NCBI RefSeq assembly: GCF_022024275.1
Contig: NZ_CP091804.1
Location: 744,001 to 808,000 of the forward strand
From: Sphingopyxis sp. BSN-002
GTDB taxonomy: Bacteria; Pseudomonadota; Alphaproteobacteria; Sphingomonadales; Sphingomonadaceae
Reading direction: 5' to 3'
DNA: 64,000 bases
This document shows, piece by piece, positions 38,194 to 46,909 of this stretch (position 1 is the first letter of the stretch; every line of letters begins with the position of its first letter). The notes beneath the pieces were generated by a model. The model made no database searches. It was given only the letters and a program-made list of their open reading frames with translations, and was not told where the DNA came from. Made by a program: the position numbers and the translations under genes.

Positions 38194-39478
38194 TACCGAA
38201 CAGAAAGTCACCGTCCTCGGCCTCGGCTATATCGGCCTGCCGACCGCCGCGCTGATCGCGCGCTCGGGCAGCAAGGTGACCGGCGTCGACGTCAGCCAGC
38301 ACGTCGTCGACACGGTCAACAACGGCAAGGTTCATATCGAGGAGGTCGACCTCGACGGTCTCGTGCAGGGCGTCGTGGCGCGCGGCGCACTTGTTGCCTC
38401 GACCGACGTCGCCCCCGCCGACGTCTTCGTCATCGCGGTGCCGACCCCGCACGACGACGAGCATCGTCCCGACATCGCCTATGTCCTCTCCGCTGCGCGC
38501 GCAATCGCGCCGAAGCTTGCAGCCGGCAATCTCGTCATCCTCGAATCGACTTCGCCCGTCGGCACCACCGAAAAGGTCGCCGCGTTGCTCGCCGAGCTGC
38601 GCCCCGACCTCAAGGTTCCCGGCACCTGCACCGGCGCTGCCGACATCTTCGTCGCCTATTGTCCCGAGCGCGTGCTGCCCGGCCGCATCCTCGTCGAGCT
38701 GGTCGACAACGACCGCTGCATCGGCGGGATCACCCCGCGCTGCGCCCGCCGCGCGATGACCTTTTACCGCCAGTTCGTCCGCGGCGCCTGCGTCACCACC
38801 TCGGCGCGCGCCGCCGAAATGGTGAAGCTGGTCGAGAACAGCTACCGCGACGTCAACATCGCCTTCGCCAACGAGCTGTCGATGATGGCCGAGCATATGG
38901 GCGTCGACGTCTGGGAGGTGATCCGCCTCGCGAACCGCCACCCCCGCGTCAACATCCTCCAGCCCGGTCCCGGCGTCGGCGGGCACTGCATCGCAGTCGA
39001 CCCCTGGTTCCTCGTCCACGGCGCACCCGACCACAGCCGCCTGATCCGCACCGCACGCGAGGTCAATCTCGCCAAGACGTCGCACGTCATCGGCGCCGCC
39101 GAAATGCTCGTCTCGCAACACCCGCAGGCGCGCGTCGCCTGCCTCGGCCTCGCCTTCAAGCCGAACATCGACGATTTCCGCGAGAGCCCCGCGGTCGAGG
39201 TCGCCGCCGCGCTTGCACGCCGCTTCGGCAAGCAGATCCAGATCGTCGAACCCTATGCGCGCGGCCTGCCGATGGAGTTCGCAGGCACCGGCGCCGAGCT
39301 GATCGACCTCGACAGCGCGCTCGCCTCCTGCGACCTGCTGATCGTCCTCGTCGACCACGACCTTTTCAAGTCGATCCCGCTCGAGGAACGCGGCGACAAG
39401 ATCGTCTATGACACGCGCGGGCTGTGGCTCGACCAGCCGAACGGCGGCAATGGCAATCGTTTGCATCGGGCCGCCTGA
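38183..39478 (+). CDS. wecC: UDP-N-acetyl-D-mannosamine dehydrogenase
   Basis: A 431-residue dehydrogenase that makes UDP-ManNAcA from the product of the adjacent epimerase. Its start is GTG 38183, inside the last wecB codons. The Rossmann motif is VLGLGYIGLPTAALIARSG, the substrate region VPTPHDDEHRPDIAYV, and the active-site cysteine lies in GVGGHCIAVDPWFLV. It ends with DTRGLWLDQ, typical of WecC. The pair supplies an aminouronic acid donor for the surface polysaccharide or an enterobacterial-common-antigen-like glycan. Confidence 0.92.
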   Translation: MPIDTEQKVTVLGLGYIGLPTAALIARSGSKVTGVDVSQHVVDTVNNGKVHIEEVDLDGLVQGVVARGALVASTDVAPADVFVIAVPTPHDDEHRPDIAYVLSAARAIAPKLAAGNLVILESTSPVGTTEKVAALLAELRPDLKVPGTCTGAADIFVAYCPERVLPGRILVELVDNDRCIGGITPRCARRAMTFYRQFVRGACVTTSARAAEMVKLVENSYRDVNIAFANELSMMAEHMGVDVWEVIRLANRHPRVNILQPGPGVGGHCIAVDPWFLVHGAPDHSRLIRTAREVNLAKTSHVIGAAEMLVSQHPQARVACLGLAFKPNIDDFRESPAVEVAAALARRFGKQIQIVEPYARGLPMEFAGTGAELIDLDSALASCDLLIVLVDHDLFKSIPLEERGDKIVYDTRGLWLDQPNGGNGNRLHRAA

Positions 39479-39523
39479 CGCTCTCCGCTTGACGCTTCCC
39501 GGGTCGGCCCGCATTTTGGGCCG

Positions 39524-40330
39524 ATGCTGACCCGCCTCGAAACCATCGTCGTCGAAAAGCCCTGGGGCCGCACCGATATCCCGAAGGATTTCGGCGATTT
39601 CGGCGGCCGCCGCATCGGCGAGATATGGTTTTCGAACCCCGCCGGCGACGATGCGCCGATCATGGTCAAATTCCTCTTCACATCGGAGCGGCTGTCGATC
39701 CAGGTCCACCCCGACGACGCGGCCGCGCAGGCGGCGGGCTATCCGCGCGGGAAGGAGGAATGCTGGCTCGTCCTCGATGCGCAGCCGGGCGCCGAACTCG
39801 GCGTCGGCCTGAATATCGAAACGACGCGCGAGGCGCTCCACGAGGCGGCGCTCGACGGAAGTATCGTCGACATGATCGACTGGCGCCCGTCCGGTACCGG
39901 CGATTTCGTCTACAACCCGTCGGGAACGATCCACGCGATCGGCCCCGGCCTGACCGTCGTCGAGGTGCAGCAGAATGTCGACTGTACCTATCGCCTCTAC
40001 GATTACGGCCGCCCGCGCGAACTCCATCTCGACGAAGGGCTCAAGGTCTCGAATCCCCGCCCGGTCCACGATCCGCGCGACGCGGCCGTCGATCCGCACA
40101 CCAACCGGAAGCTGGTAAGCGGTCCCCATTTCCACCTGGCGCAACTCGCGGCACCGATCGACACCGCTCTTGTCGCAGAAGCGTCGGGCGAGCTGACCTT
40201 TGTTCCGCTTGCGCAGGGCTGCCGCGTCGCCGGCGAGGATGTCGCACTGGGCGAAGCGGTCTTGCTGACCGATCCTTCGGCTATCACGATCGAAGAGGGA
40301 GGCCGGGCGCTACTGACCTGGTCCGCCTGA
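39524..40330 (+). CDS. manA: Class I mannose-6-phosphate isomerase-like protein (short form)
   Basis: A 268-residue cupin of the type I phosphomannose isomerase family. It has the VEKPWGRTD N-terminus, the metal-binding QVHPDDAAAQ with HP, the conserved GKEECW, and a downstream NPSGTIHAIGPGLTVVEVQQN. It is shorter than the 390-residue E. coli ManA, a form common in alphaproteobacteria that may lack the helical insert. It probably interconverts fructose-6-P and mannose-6-P for GDP-sugar supply. ATG 39524 is 45 bases after the wecC stop. Confidence 0.85.
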   Translation: MLTRLETIVVEKPWGRTDIPKDFGDFGGRRIGEIWFSNPAGDDAPIMVKFLFTSERLSIQVHPDDAAAQAAGYPRGKEECWLVLDAQPGAELGVGLNIETTREALHEAALDGSIVDMIDWRPSGTGDFVYNPSGTIHAIGPGLTVVEVQQNVDCTYRLYDYGRPRELHLDEGLKVSNPRPVHDPRDAAVDPHTNRKLVSGPHFHLAQLAAPIDTALVAEASGELTFVPLAQGCRVAGEDVALGEAVLLTDPSAITIEEGGRALLTWSA

Positions 40331-40366
40331 CGGCGAGGCTCGCCGGGGCGGGCCACGAAAAGCGAA

Positions 40367-40451
40367 TGGTGCCCCTGGCCGGACTCGAACCAGCACTCCT
40401 TGCGGAACTCGATTTTGAGTCGAGCGCGTCTACCAATTTCACCACAGGGGC
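40367..40451 (-). tRNA. tRNA-Leu (anticodon CAA)
   Basis: The minus strand shows an acceptor stem GCCCCTG/CAGGGGC, a type II long variable arm, the TPsiC loop GGTTCGAGTCC, and an anticodon stem CTCGA/TCGAG around the loop CTCAAAA, which gives anticodon CAA. The CCA end is encoded. It lies 36 bases downstream of the manA stop in the opposite direction. Confidence 0.96.
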
Positions 40452-40497
40452 ATCCGGGCGGTGGCCCCGATAAGGCCCCGCCCCCCGTTTTGCCAAG

Positions 40498-41952
40498 CTA
40501 TTTCTTGAGTTCTTTCGCGAGGGTCTTCGCAGTGGCCTTGCCATAAGGCGGCTTGAAACCCGCGAGCCCCGCAACGTCGAGCTTGGGCTGGCGATAGACG
40601 GCGCGCGCATGGCTGAAGGTCCTGAAGCCGTCGAGCCCGTGATAATTGCCCATCCCCGACGGCCCGACGCCGCCGAAGGGCAGATCCTCCATCGCATTGT
40701 GGAACAGCACGTCGTTGACCGTGACGCCGCCCGAGATCGTCCGCGTCAGCACGCGGTCTTCCTCGCTCTTGTCCTGCCCGAAATAGTAAAGACCGAGCGG
40801 ACGGTCGTTGGCGTTCACATAGTCGATCGCCTCGTCGATCGTCTTGTAGGTCTTGACCGGCAGGATCGGGCCGAAGATTTCCTCCTGCATCACCTTCATG
40901 TCGTCGGTCGGATTGCGCACGATGTGGAGCGGCATCTTGTGGCCGTTGGCGCTCGCGAAATCCTCGCCCGCCGGATTGACCTCGATCACCTCAGCCCCCT
41001 TTTCGCGGGCGTCGGCGAGGTAGGATTGCAGCCGGTCGTAATTCCGGCCGTTGACCACCGAAGTATAATCCTCGTTCGACAGCAGGGTCGGATAGAGCGC
41101 GGTCGCGCCCTTGGTGACGCTGTCGATCACCTCGCCTTCCTGATCCTCGGCGACGAGCAGATAGTCGGGGGCGAGGCAGATCTGCCCGGCGTTCATCATC
41201 TTGCCGAGCGCGACGCGCTGGCCGACCAGATCCTTGTTCGCGCTGCGCCCGATGAAGGTCGGCGACTTGCCGCCGAGTTCGAGCGTCACGGGGACGAGAT
41301 TATCGGCGGCCGCGCGCATGATATGCTTGCCCACCCCGGTCGCCCCGGTGAAAATCATATGGTCGAAGGCCAGCTTCGAGAAAGCGATCCCGACCTCGGC
41401 ATCGCCGGTGAACACCGCCATCTCGCTCTCGTCGAAATAGTCGGGGACGAGCCGCGCCATCAGCGCCGACACGTGCTCGGTGAACTCGCTCGGCTTGATC
41501 ATCGCGCGGTTGCCCGCCGCAAGGATGCCCGCCATCGGCACGAAGACCATTCCGACGGGGAAGTTCCACGGCGCAACGACGCCGACGACGCCTTTCGGCT
41601 GATAGACGACCTCGGCCTTCGCGCCGAGCAGGCCGAGCGGGAAGGTCGGCTTGCGCTTCTCGCCGCGCGACCATGCCGCCATATTTTTCTTCGCATGCTT
41701 GAGCGCGCTGACCGAAGGCATGATGTCGGTCATCAGCGTCTGTTCGCGGCTGCGATGGCCGAAATCCTCGCTCACCGCCTTGGCGAATTCCTCCGCATTG
41801 TCGACGAGCAGCGCGATCGCGCGGTCGATGCGGTCGGTGCGGACGGCCAGGCTTTCGGGCATGGCTGCGGTAAAGCTTGCCTTCTGCGCCGCCAGCACCT
41901 CGTGCATGCGCGCGGTTTCGCCGGCAATATCCTGCTTGATTGCGGTGGCCAT
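40498..41952 (-). CDS. Coniferyl-aldehyde dehydrogenase-type aldehyde dehydrogenase
   Basis: A 484-residue NAD(P)-dependent ALDH. It has APWNFPVGMVFVPMAGILAAGN, FTGATGVGKHIM for cofactor binding, the general base ELGGKSPTF, and the catalytic cysteine in NAGQICLAPDYLLV; the CLAPDY context and the early HVSEDFGHRSREQT-like region resemble CalB/coniferyl aldehyde dehydrogenases, which oxidise aromatic or medium-chain aldehydes to acids. The protein ends in a Lys-rich tail. It is convergent-side to the tRNA and divergent from the thiolase gene. Confidence 0.87.
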   Translation of the reverse strand: MATAIKQDIAGETARMHEVLAAQKASFTAAMPESLAVRTDRIDRAIALLVDNAEEFAKAVSEDFGHRSREQTLMTDIMPSVSALKHAKKNMAAWSRGEKRKPTFPLGLLGAKAEVVYQPKGVVGVVAPWNFPVGMVFVPMAGILAAGNRAMIKPSEFTEHVSALMARLVPDYFDESEMAVFTGDAEVGIAFSKLAFDHMIFTGATGVGKHIMRAAADNLVPVTLELGGKSPTFIGRSANKDLVGQRVALGKMMNAGQICLAPDYLLVAEDQEGEVIDSVTKGATALYPTLLSNEDYTSVVNGRNYDRLQSYLADAREKGAEVIEVNPAGEDFASANGHKMPLHIVRNPTDDMKVMQEEIFGPILPVKTYKTIDEAIDYVNANDRPLGLYYFGQDKSEEDRVLTRTISGGVTVNDVLFHNAMEDLPFGGVGPSGMGNYHGLDGFRTFSHARAVYRQPKLDVAGLAGFKPPYGKATAKTLAKELKK

Positions 41953-42111
41953 GACCCGTCTCCCCTATGGTTTTGCGGGCGCTGTTTGATCATGAGCCGG
42001 GGCTAGTTGCAAGATGAAACCGGCCCTTCACCCATCCCTGCCCCTTTCGCACTTGCAGCAAAAGCGCTAAGCGACCCGCCGACGTATCTTTCCCCTACGG
42101 AGTCTCTCGAT

Positions 42112-43299
42112 ATGACCGCCACCGATCCCGTCGTCTTCCTCTCCTATGCCCGCACCCCGATGGGCAGCATGCAGGGCAGCCTGTCGGACGCGAGCGCGAC
42201 CGACCTCGGCGCAACCGCGGTCAAGGCGGCGGTCGAGCGCGCGGGCATTGCCGGCGACGATATCGAGCGCATCTATATGGGCTGTGTGCTTCCCGCCGGC
42301 CTCGGCCAGGCGCCGGCCCGTCAAGCCGCGATCAAGGCCGGCCTGCCCAAGTCGGTGCAGGCAACGACCGTGAACAAGGTGTGCGGTTCGGGCATGCAGA
42401 CCGTCATCATGGGTGCCGAAGCGCTCGCCGCCGGCAGCGTCGATGTCGTCGTCGCGGGCGGCATGGAGTCGATGACCAACGCGCCCTATCTGCTCAAGAA
42501 GCACCGCGGCGGCGCGCGCATCGGCCACGACACCGCCTATGACCATATGTTCCTCGACGGGCTTGAGGACGCCTATGACGCCGGCCGCGCGATGGGCACC
42601 TTCGCGCAGGATACCGCCGACGCCTATCAGCTGAGCCGCCAGGCACAGGACGATTATTCGATCGAATCGCTGAGCCGCGCGAAGGCCGCGATCGCCGATG
42701 GCGCCTTTGCCGGCGAGATCGCACCAGTCACCATCTCGGGCCGCAAGGGTGACGTCATCGTCGACACCGACGAAGCCCCCGGCAAGGGCATGCCCGACAA
42801 GATTCCGACCCTGAAACCCGCCTTTGCGAAGGACGGCACGATCACCGCCGCGACCAGCTCGTCGATTTCGGACGGCGCCGCCGCGGTCGTCCTGTCGCGC
42901 CAGTCGGTCGCGGACGCCAAGGGTGCAAAGCCTGTCGCGAAGCTCGTCGCCCACGCTGCGCATGCGCAGGAGCCGAAGGACTTCACCATCGCTCCCGTCG
43001 GCGCGATCAACAAAGTGCTGGCCAAGGCCGGCTGGTCGATCGGCGACGTCGACCTGTTCGAGGTCAATGAAGCCTTCGCCTGCGTGGCGATGTTCGCGAT
43101 GCACGATCTCGGCATTCCGCACGAAAAGATCAACGTCCACGGTGGCGCGACCGCGCTCGGCCATCCGATCGGCGCCAGCGGCACGCGCATCATCACGACA
43201 CTGATCGCGGCGCTCCAGCGCCACGGCAAGACCCGCGGCATCGCGAGCCTCTGCATCGGCGGCGGTGAAGCGACGGCAGTGGCGGTCGAGCTCGTTTGA
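42112..43299 (+). CDS. Acetyl-CoA C-acetyltransferase (thiolase)
   Basis: A 395-residue thiolase that condenses or cleaves acetoacetyl-CoA. ATG 42112 has GGAG at good distance; the longer frame is unneeded. The nucleophile is in NKVCGSGMQTVIMG (about residue 90), the second catalytic histidine in NEAFACVAMFAMHDL and the third in GGATALGHPIGASGTRI, with the C-terminal Cys in SLCIGGGEATAVAV. The last residues overlap the start of the following secreted protein. It resembles PhaA-type or ketone-body thiolases. Its role could be in branched-chain or fatty acid metabolism. Confidence 0.94.
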   Translation: MTATDPVVFLSYARTPMGSMQGSLSDASATDLGATAVKAAVERAGIAGDDIERIYMGCVLPAGLGQAPARQAAIKAGLPKSVQATTVNKVCGSGMQTVIMGAEALAAGSVDVVVAGGMESMTNAPYLLKKHRGGARIGHDTAYDHMFLDGLEDAYDAGRAMGTFAQDTADAYQLSRQAQDDYSIESLSRAKAAIADGAFAGEIAPVTISGRKGDVIVDTDEAPGKGMPDKIPTLKPAFAKDGTITAATSSSISDGAAAVVLSRQSVADAKGAKPVAKLVAHAAHAQEPKDFTIAPVGAINKVLAKAGWSIGDVDLFEVNEAFACVAMFAMHDLGIPHEKINVHGGATALGHPIGASGTRIITTLIAALQRHGKTRGIASLCIGGGEATAVAVELV

Positions 43300-44114
43300 T
43301 CCGCGGTCCGATCCGGACATTTGCGGCCCTTCTGCTTGCGATGGCGGCAACGCCATCGCAAGCGAAGTCACCGGAAGTTCCTGCCGCGCCGGTTTCTGCC
43401 GAAGACCAGGCAAGCATCGCATTGGCAATCAGGCGCGCCGAGCTGATCCGCGCCTATGATCAAGCCGCTTGGCATACTACCGACGCTCTGAAGGTCGACA
43501 CACCCGAGGCCGCATTGCGATCGATCCGCGGCTGGGTCGTCACGCCCGACGGCAGCGACTATCGCGTGACCTATTATTCGGGTGACCCCGGCACCGAACA
43601 TCGGGCCGTCTATTCGGCAGTATGGACCGGCGGCACCGGCGTTCGCGATCGCACCGTCCATGGCGCCGAGGACAACCGGCTTTCCGACGAAGAAGCCCGT
43701 CTTGCGAGCGCATCGGACGCGGTTCCCGAAGAAGGGCCGATGCGATGTTCCGACCGGCGCTTCAATCGCGTCATACTGCCGCGCTCCGCGCCCGGCGTAC
43801 CGGATCTTGTATATCTGCTCACCCCGCAAACGGACTTTGTCAGCGTCCCTCTCGGCGGTCATCATCGTTTCGAAGTGACGGATGGAAAGATTCTCGCGCA
43901 ACGCTCTTTCTCGAAATCCTGCATTAGCGTCCCGCTTGATAAAAAGGCCGAAGCTCTCGGCATCTCGCATATGCTCGATCCGACACCCACGGAGATTCAT
44001 GTGGTTTCGGTCTATGCAGCGAGCAAGCCGATCTATGTCATGACGACTATGAACGACCGCGTCTGGGTCGCCGAAGTCAGCGCCGGTCGCGGGCGCGTGC
44101 GGACTGTCAAATAG
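43296..44114 (+). CDS. Hypothetical secreted protein
   Basis: A 272-residue protein with a signal peptide (TFAALLLAMAATPSQAKS). The start seems to be a TTG at 43296, overlapping the thiolase stop by four bases; an internal ATG at 43341 would lose most of the signal. The mature part is beta-rich with two cysteines (MRCSDR, KSCISVPLD) that may form a disulfide. I recognise no domain. Stop/start coupling to the thiolase is probably only a packing effect. A hairpin at 44145-44170 follows. Confidence 0.7.
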   Translation: MIRGPIRTFAALLLAMAATPSQAKSPEVPAAPVSAEDQASIALAIRRAELIRAYDQAAWHTTDALKVDTPEAALRSIRGWVVTPDGSDYRVTYYSGDPGTEHRAVYSAVWTGGTGVRDRTVHGAEDNRLSDEEARLASASDAVPEEGPMRCSDRRFNRVILPRSAPGVPDLVYLLTPQTDFVSVPLGGHHRFEVTDGKILAQRSFSKSCISVPLDKKAEALGISHMLDPTPTEIHVVSVYAASKPIYVMTTMNDRVWVAEVSAGRGRVRTVK

Positions 44115-44144
44115 TCGTCCAAGGACCATCAGCGAGAAAGTTGC

Positions 44145-44170
44145 ACGGCGCCGTCGCAAGACGGCGCCGT
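44145..44170 (+). terminator. Perfect GC-rich hairpin after the secreted protein gene
   Basis: ACGGCGCCGT at 44145-44154 and again at 44161-44170 forms a ten-base stem with a six-base loop; because the unit is itself palindromic, it also reads as a direct repeat. A short T-rich tail (TTTCG) follows. It lies 30 bases after the stop codon at 44114. It is likely a transcription terminator, though the U-tract is weak. Confidence 0.6.
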
Positions 44171-44234
44171 TTCGTCGCTATCCCGGCGACAATTTGCGAC
44201 ACTAATGACCTGAAAATAAACGGCGCATTCCGGT

Positions 44235-44248
44235 TCGGTTCAAACCGA
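44235..44248. promoter_or_regulatory. Inverted repeat upstream of the RcnB-like gene
   Basis: TCGGTT-CA-AACCGA is a perfect 6-2-6 palindrome 67 bases before ATG 44315, in the promoter zone of the RcnB-like gene. It has the size of a dimeric repressor operator. No regulator is encoded nearby, so the binding protein is unknown. Confidence 0.4.
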
Positions 44249-44314
44249 CTCGCCTAGACCGTTCCCAGTCATCGGGCAGATCCCCTCCCCCTGACGTGCA
44301 AAAGGAATGGCACA

Positions 44315-44779
44315 ATGAAGAGCAAATTTCTCACCGCCGGCCTGATCGCCGCGATGATGGTCCCCGCCATGGCGCAGGCCCAGACCGGCGAGATTCGCCG
44401 CGACCGTCAGGACATCCGTCAGGAACAGCGCGACCTGAACCACGCGAAGCGCTATGGCGACCGCGGCGACGTTCGCGATGCCCGGGGCGACCTGCGCGAT
44501 GCGAAGAAGGAATATCGCGAGGACGTCCGCGACTGGCGCCGCGACGCGCGGTACCAGAATTACCGCGCGCCGTTCAAATATCAGCAGTTCCGCGTGGGCT
44601 CGACGCTGCGCTCGAACTATTATGCGCCGGCCTATCGCCCGACGTGGGATAGCCGTTGGGGAGTTCCGCACGCCGGCCGCGGTCTGACCTATGTCCGCCA
44701 TTACAACGACCTGCTGCTGGTCAATACCCGCACGGGCAAGGTGGTGAAGGTCTATCGCAACGAGTTCCGTTACCGCTAA
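44315..44779 (+). CDS. RcnB-family periplasmic protein
   Basis: A 154-residue exported protein. A signal peptide (MKSKFLTAGLIAAMMVPAMAQAQ) is followed by an Arg/Asp-rich charged helix (DRQDIRQEQRDLNHAKRYGDRGDVRDAR, about residues 30-75), then a C-terminal region with YVRHYNDLLLVNTRTGKVVKVYRNEF, the RcnB-type ending. E. coli RcnB influences Ni/Co export; here no metal exporter is beside it, so metal specificity is unassigned. AAGGA lies nine bases before ATG. Its charged repeats are typical of sphingomonad homologues. Confidence 0.8.
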   Translation: MKSKFLTAGLIAAMMVPAMAQAQTGEIRRDRQDIRQEQRDLNHAKRYGDRGDVRDARGDLRDAKKEYREDVRDWRRDARYQNYRAPFKYQQFRVGSTLRSNYYAPAYRPTWDSRWGVPHAGRGLTYVRHYNDLLLVNTRTGKVVKVYRNEFRYR

Positions 44780-44888
44780 CTGCTGACGGATGACGAGGGG
44801 CCGGGCGGGAAATCGCCTGGCCCTTTTCGCATTTGCTTGCTGCTCCGATGGGCGTAGCCTCCCCCCACCTTTGACGGGGAGAGGTCAG

Positions 44889-45281
44889 ATGAGGAAAATC
44901 GTCCTGCTTGCGGCGCTTTCGATGCTCGCCGCCTGTTCGCAAAAGACTGAAGAGAAAAAGGAAACGCCCGCAGCACCGGCCGCCGAAGCCGCGCCGGCAG
45001 CCGCTGCCGACTCGGGTTCGCCGCCCGGCACCTATGATGTGAAAATGGCCGACGGCACGATGGGCACCACGACGATCAACGCCGACGGCACTTATGTCGA
45101 CACCGACGCGAAGGGCAAACAGGTCAAGGGTCAGTATGCGACCCACGACGGCAAGGATTGCTTCGATCCCGATGGCGACGAGATGGGCATGTGCTGGGCG
45201 ACGACGAAGCCTAGCGCGGACGGCAGCTTTACTGCGACCGCCGACGACGGGACCGTGGTGACGGTTACGCCGAAGAAGTGA
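44889..45281 (+). CDS. Hypothetical lipoprotein
   Basis: A 130-residue lipoprotein. ATG 44889 has GAGAGG just upstream and gives a lipoprotein signal, lipobox LAACS, followed by an Ala/Pro/Lys linker (about residues 25-45) and a small beta-rich domain with TYDVKMADGTMGTTTINADGTYVDTDAKG and two cysteines. It is a small sphingomonad-type exported protein without known function. A shared hairpin separates it from the convergent SH3 protein gene. Confidence 0.72.
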   Translation: MRKIVLLAALSMLAACSQKTEEKKETPAAPAAEAAPAAAADSGSPPGTYDVKMADGTMGTTTINADGTYVDTDAKGKQVKGQYATHDGKDCFDPDGDEMGMCWATTKPSADGSFTATADDGTVVTVTPKK

Positions 45282-45290
45282 ATCCCGCGG

Positions 45291-45315
45291 CGACTGACCG
45301 CCGCGCGGTCAGTCG
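45291..45315. terminator. Bidirectional terminator-like hairpin between convergent genes
   Basis: CGACTGACCGC (45291-45301) pairs exactly with GCGGTCAGTCG (45305-45315), with a three-base loop. It begins ten bases after the lipoprotein stop and overlaps the stop of the opposing SH3 gene at 45309. The stem is long enough to act on both transcripts, although no long T-run follows on either side. Confidence 0.6.
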
Positions 45316-45767
45316 CCCCAGATATGGTCGGTCTGGATCCAGCCCTTGCGCCCCTTGACGTCGAACAGGCACCAGCCGTCCTTGCAGTCGGTGATCCGCC
45401 CGACGACGCCGGGTTCGGCGCGATATGCGACTGCCGCCGACAGGCTCGGCTCGGAGCGCATGGCCTGAATGCCGCCGGTGACGATGGCCGTTCGCGTCCG
45501 GCTGAGCAGCCGCGCGGCCATCCAACCGGTCGTACCGTCGGGATCCTCGATCTTGCGCCACGTTTCGAAGCGCGCAACGACCTTCACGGGCAGGTCCTTG
45601 CGCCGATACTCCCAAGTCACCGGAACGTCGGGCGACGGGCCCTTACGCATCCGCGCCTCATCGACGTTGATCGAAGCCCAATAGGGCAGTTCGACATCGG
45701 ATTGCGCTGCGGCCGGCCCCACGGCGGCCATCAGCGCTATCCCCAATAGAATCTGGCGGCTGGTCAT
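45309..45767 (-). CDS. Exported bacterial SH3-domain protein
   Basis: A 152-residue exported protein. ATG 45767 (or GTG one codon earlier) starts a signal peptide ending AAAQS. Two SH3-like segments follow: YWASINVDEARMRKGPSPDVPVTWEYRRKDLPVKVV and PGVVGRITDCKDGWCLFDVKGRKGWIQTDHIWG. Such proteins bind cell-wall or peptide ligands in the periplasm. AAGG in the leader serves as SD. It shares the hairpin at 45291-45315 with the convergent lipoprotein gene. Confidence 0.85.
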   Translation of the reverse strand: MTSRQILLGIALMAAVGPAAAQSDVELPYWASINVDEARMRKGPSPDVPVTWEYRRKDLPVKVVARFETWRKIEDPDGTTGWMAARLLSRTRTAIVTGGIQAMRSEPSLSAAVAYRAEPGVVGRITDCKDGWCLFDVKGRKGWIQTDHIWGD

Positions 45768-45893
45768 CACACTGCCTTGTCAAACTCATGCCCGCATTAC
45801 AACCGTTCGCCGCGCAAAAGGCTGCGTTCGTCCCCGGCCTTTTCCATGAACGCCCCCTTGACCCTTCGCCGCTGGCAGGCTCTATCGGCCGCC

Positions 45894-46892
45894 ATGCCCG
45901 ATTCCTCACGACCCAAGCGTCCGCGCGTCATCGTCACCCGCCAGCTGATGCCGCATGTCGAGGCACGCATGGCCGAACTTTTCGACGTCGCGCTCTCGGC
46001 GCACGATCATGCCTTTACCCGCGACGAGCTGAAGGCGGCGGTCGCCGATTGCGACGTGCTCGTCCCGACCGTCACCGACGAGATCGACGCCGATGTACTG
46101 GGCGCCGCCGGCGAGCGGTTGAAGCTGATCGCCAACTTCGGTGCGGGGGTCGACCATATCGACCTCTCCGCCGCGCGTGCGCGGGGCATCATGGTGTCGA
46201 ACACGCCGGGCGTGTTCACCGAGGACACCGCCGACATGACGATGGCGCTGATCCTCAGCGTTCCCCGCCGCCTTGCCGAAGGCGAAAAGCTGATGCGGTC
46301 GGGCCAGTGGGCGGGCTGGGCGCCCAGCGCGATGCTGGGCCACCGCGTGGGGGGCAAGTTGCTCGGCATCATCGGCATGGGACGCATCGGCCTTGCCGTG
46401 GCGCGCCGCGCCAAGGCGTTCGGCCTGTCGATCCACTATCACAACCGCAGGCGCCTGCCCGAAGCGATCGAGGAGGAGCTGGGGGCGAGTTATCACGCCA
46501 GCGTCGACACGCTGCTGCGCATCAGCGACGTCGTGACGATCCACTGCCCGCATACGACCGAGACGCACGAAATGGTCAACGCCGCGCGCATCGGCGCAAT
46601 GAAGCCGACCGCCTATCTCATCAACACCGCACGCGGCGAGATCGTCGACGAAAGGGCGCTGGTTGCCGCGCTGCAGACCGGCCGCATCGCCGGCGCGGGT
46701 CTCGACGTCTACACCCACGAACCCGCGGTCGATCCCGCGCTGCTCGCGCTCGACAATGTCGTGCTGCTCCCGCACCTCGGCTCGGCGACGATCGAGGGCC
46801 GCGAGGCGTCGGGCGAAAAGGTCATCGCCAACATCCGCGCCTGGTGCGACGGACATCGCCCGGCCGATCAGGTGCTGGAGGGGTGGGCTTAA
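45894..46892 (+). CDS. D-2-hydroxyacid dehydrogenase (glyoxylate/hydroxypyruvate reductase type)
   Basis: A 332-residue NAD(P)H-dependent D-isomer-specific dehydrogenase. It has FGAGVDHIDLSAARARGIMVSNTPGVFTEDTAD, LLGIIGMGRIGLAVARRA for the cofactor, the catalytic Arg in NTARGEIVDERAL, and the Glu/His pair in HEPAVDP and LLPHLGSAT. It probably reduces glyoxylate or hydroxypyruvate. I chose ATG 45894; two earlier in-frame ATGs (45777, 45846) add no conserved residues, and the first one lies in the upstream gap. Confidence 0.9.
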   Translation: MPDSSRPKRPRVIVTRQLMPHVEARMAELFDVALSAHDHAFTRDELKAAVADCDVLVPTVTDEIDADVLGAAGERLKLIANFGAGVDHIDLSAARARGIMVSNTPGVFTEDTADMTMALILSVPRRLAEGEKLMRSGQWAGWAPSAMLGHRVGGKLLGIIGMGRIGLAVARRAKAFGLSIHYHNRRRLPEAIEEELGASYHASVDTLLRISDVVTIHCPHTTETHEMVNAARIGAMKPTAYLINTARGEIVDERALVAALQTGRIAGAGLDVYTHEPAVDPALLALDNVVLLPHLGSATIEGREASGEKVIANIRAWCDGHRPADQVLEGWA

Positions 46893-46909
46893 GCCGGCAT
46901 TGCGCAAGA

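Noticed and set aside
44145..44170. Possible short CRISPR-like or mobile repeat pair
   Set aside because: The ten-base units form one hairpin after a stop codon; only two copies exist, so it fits a terminator.
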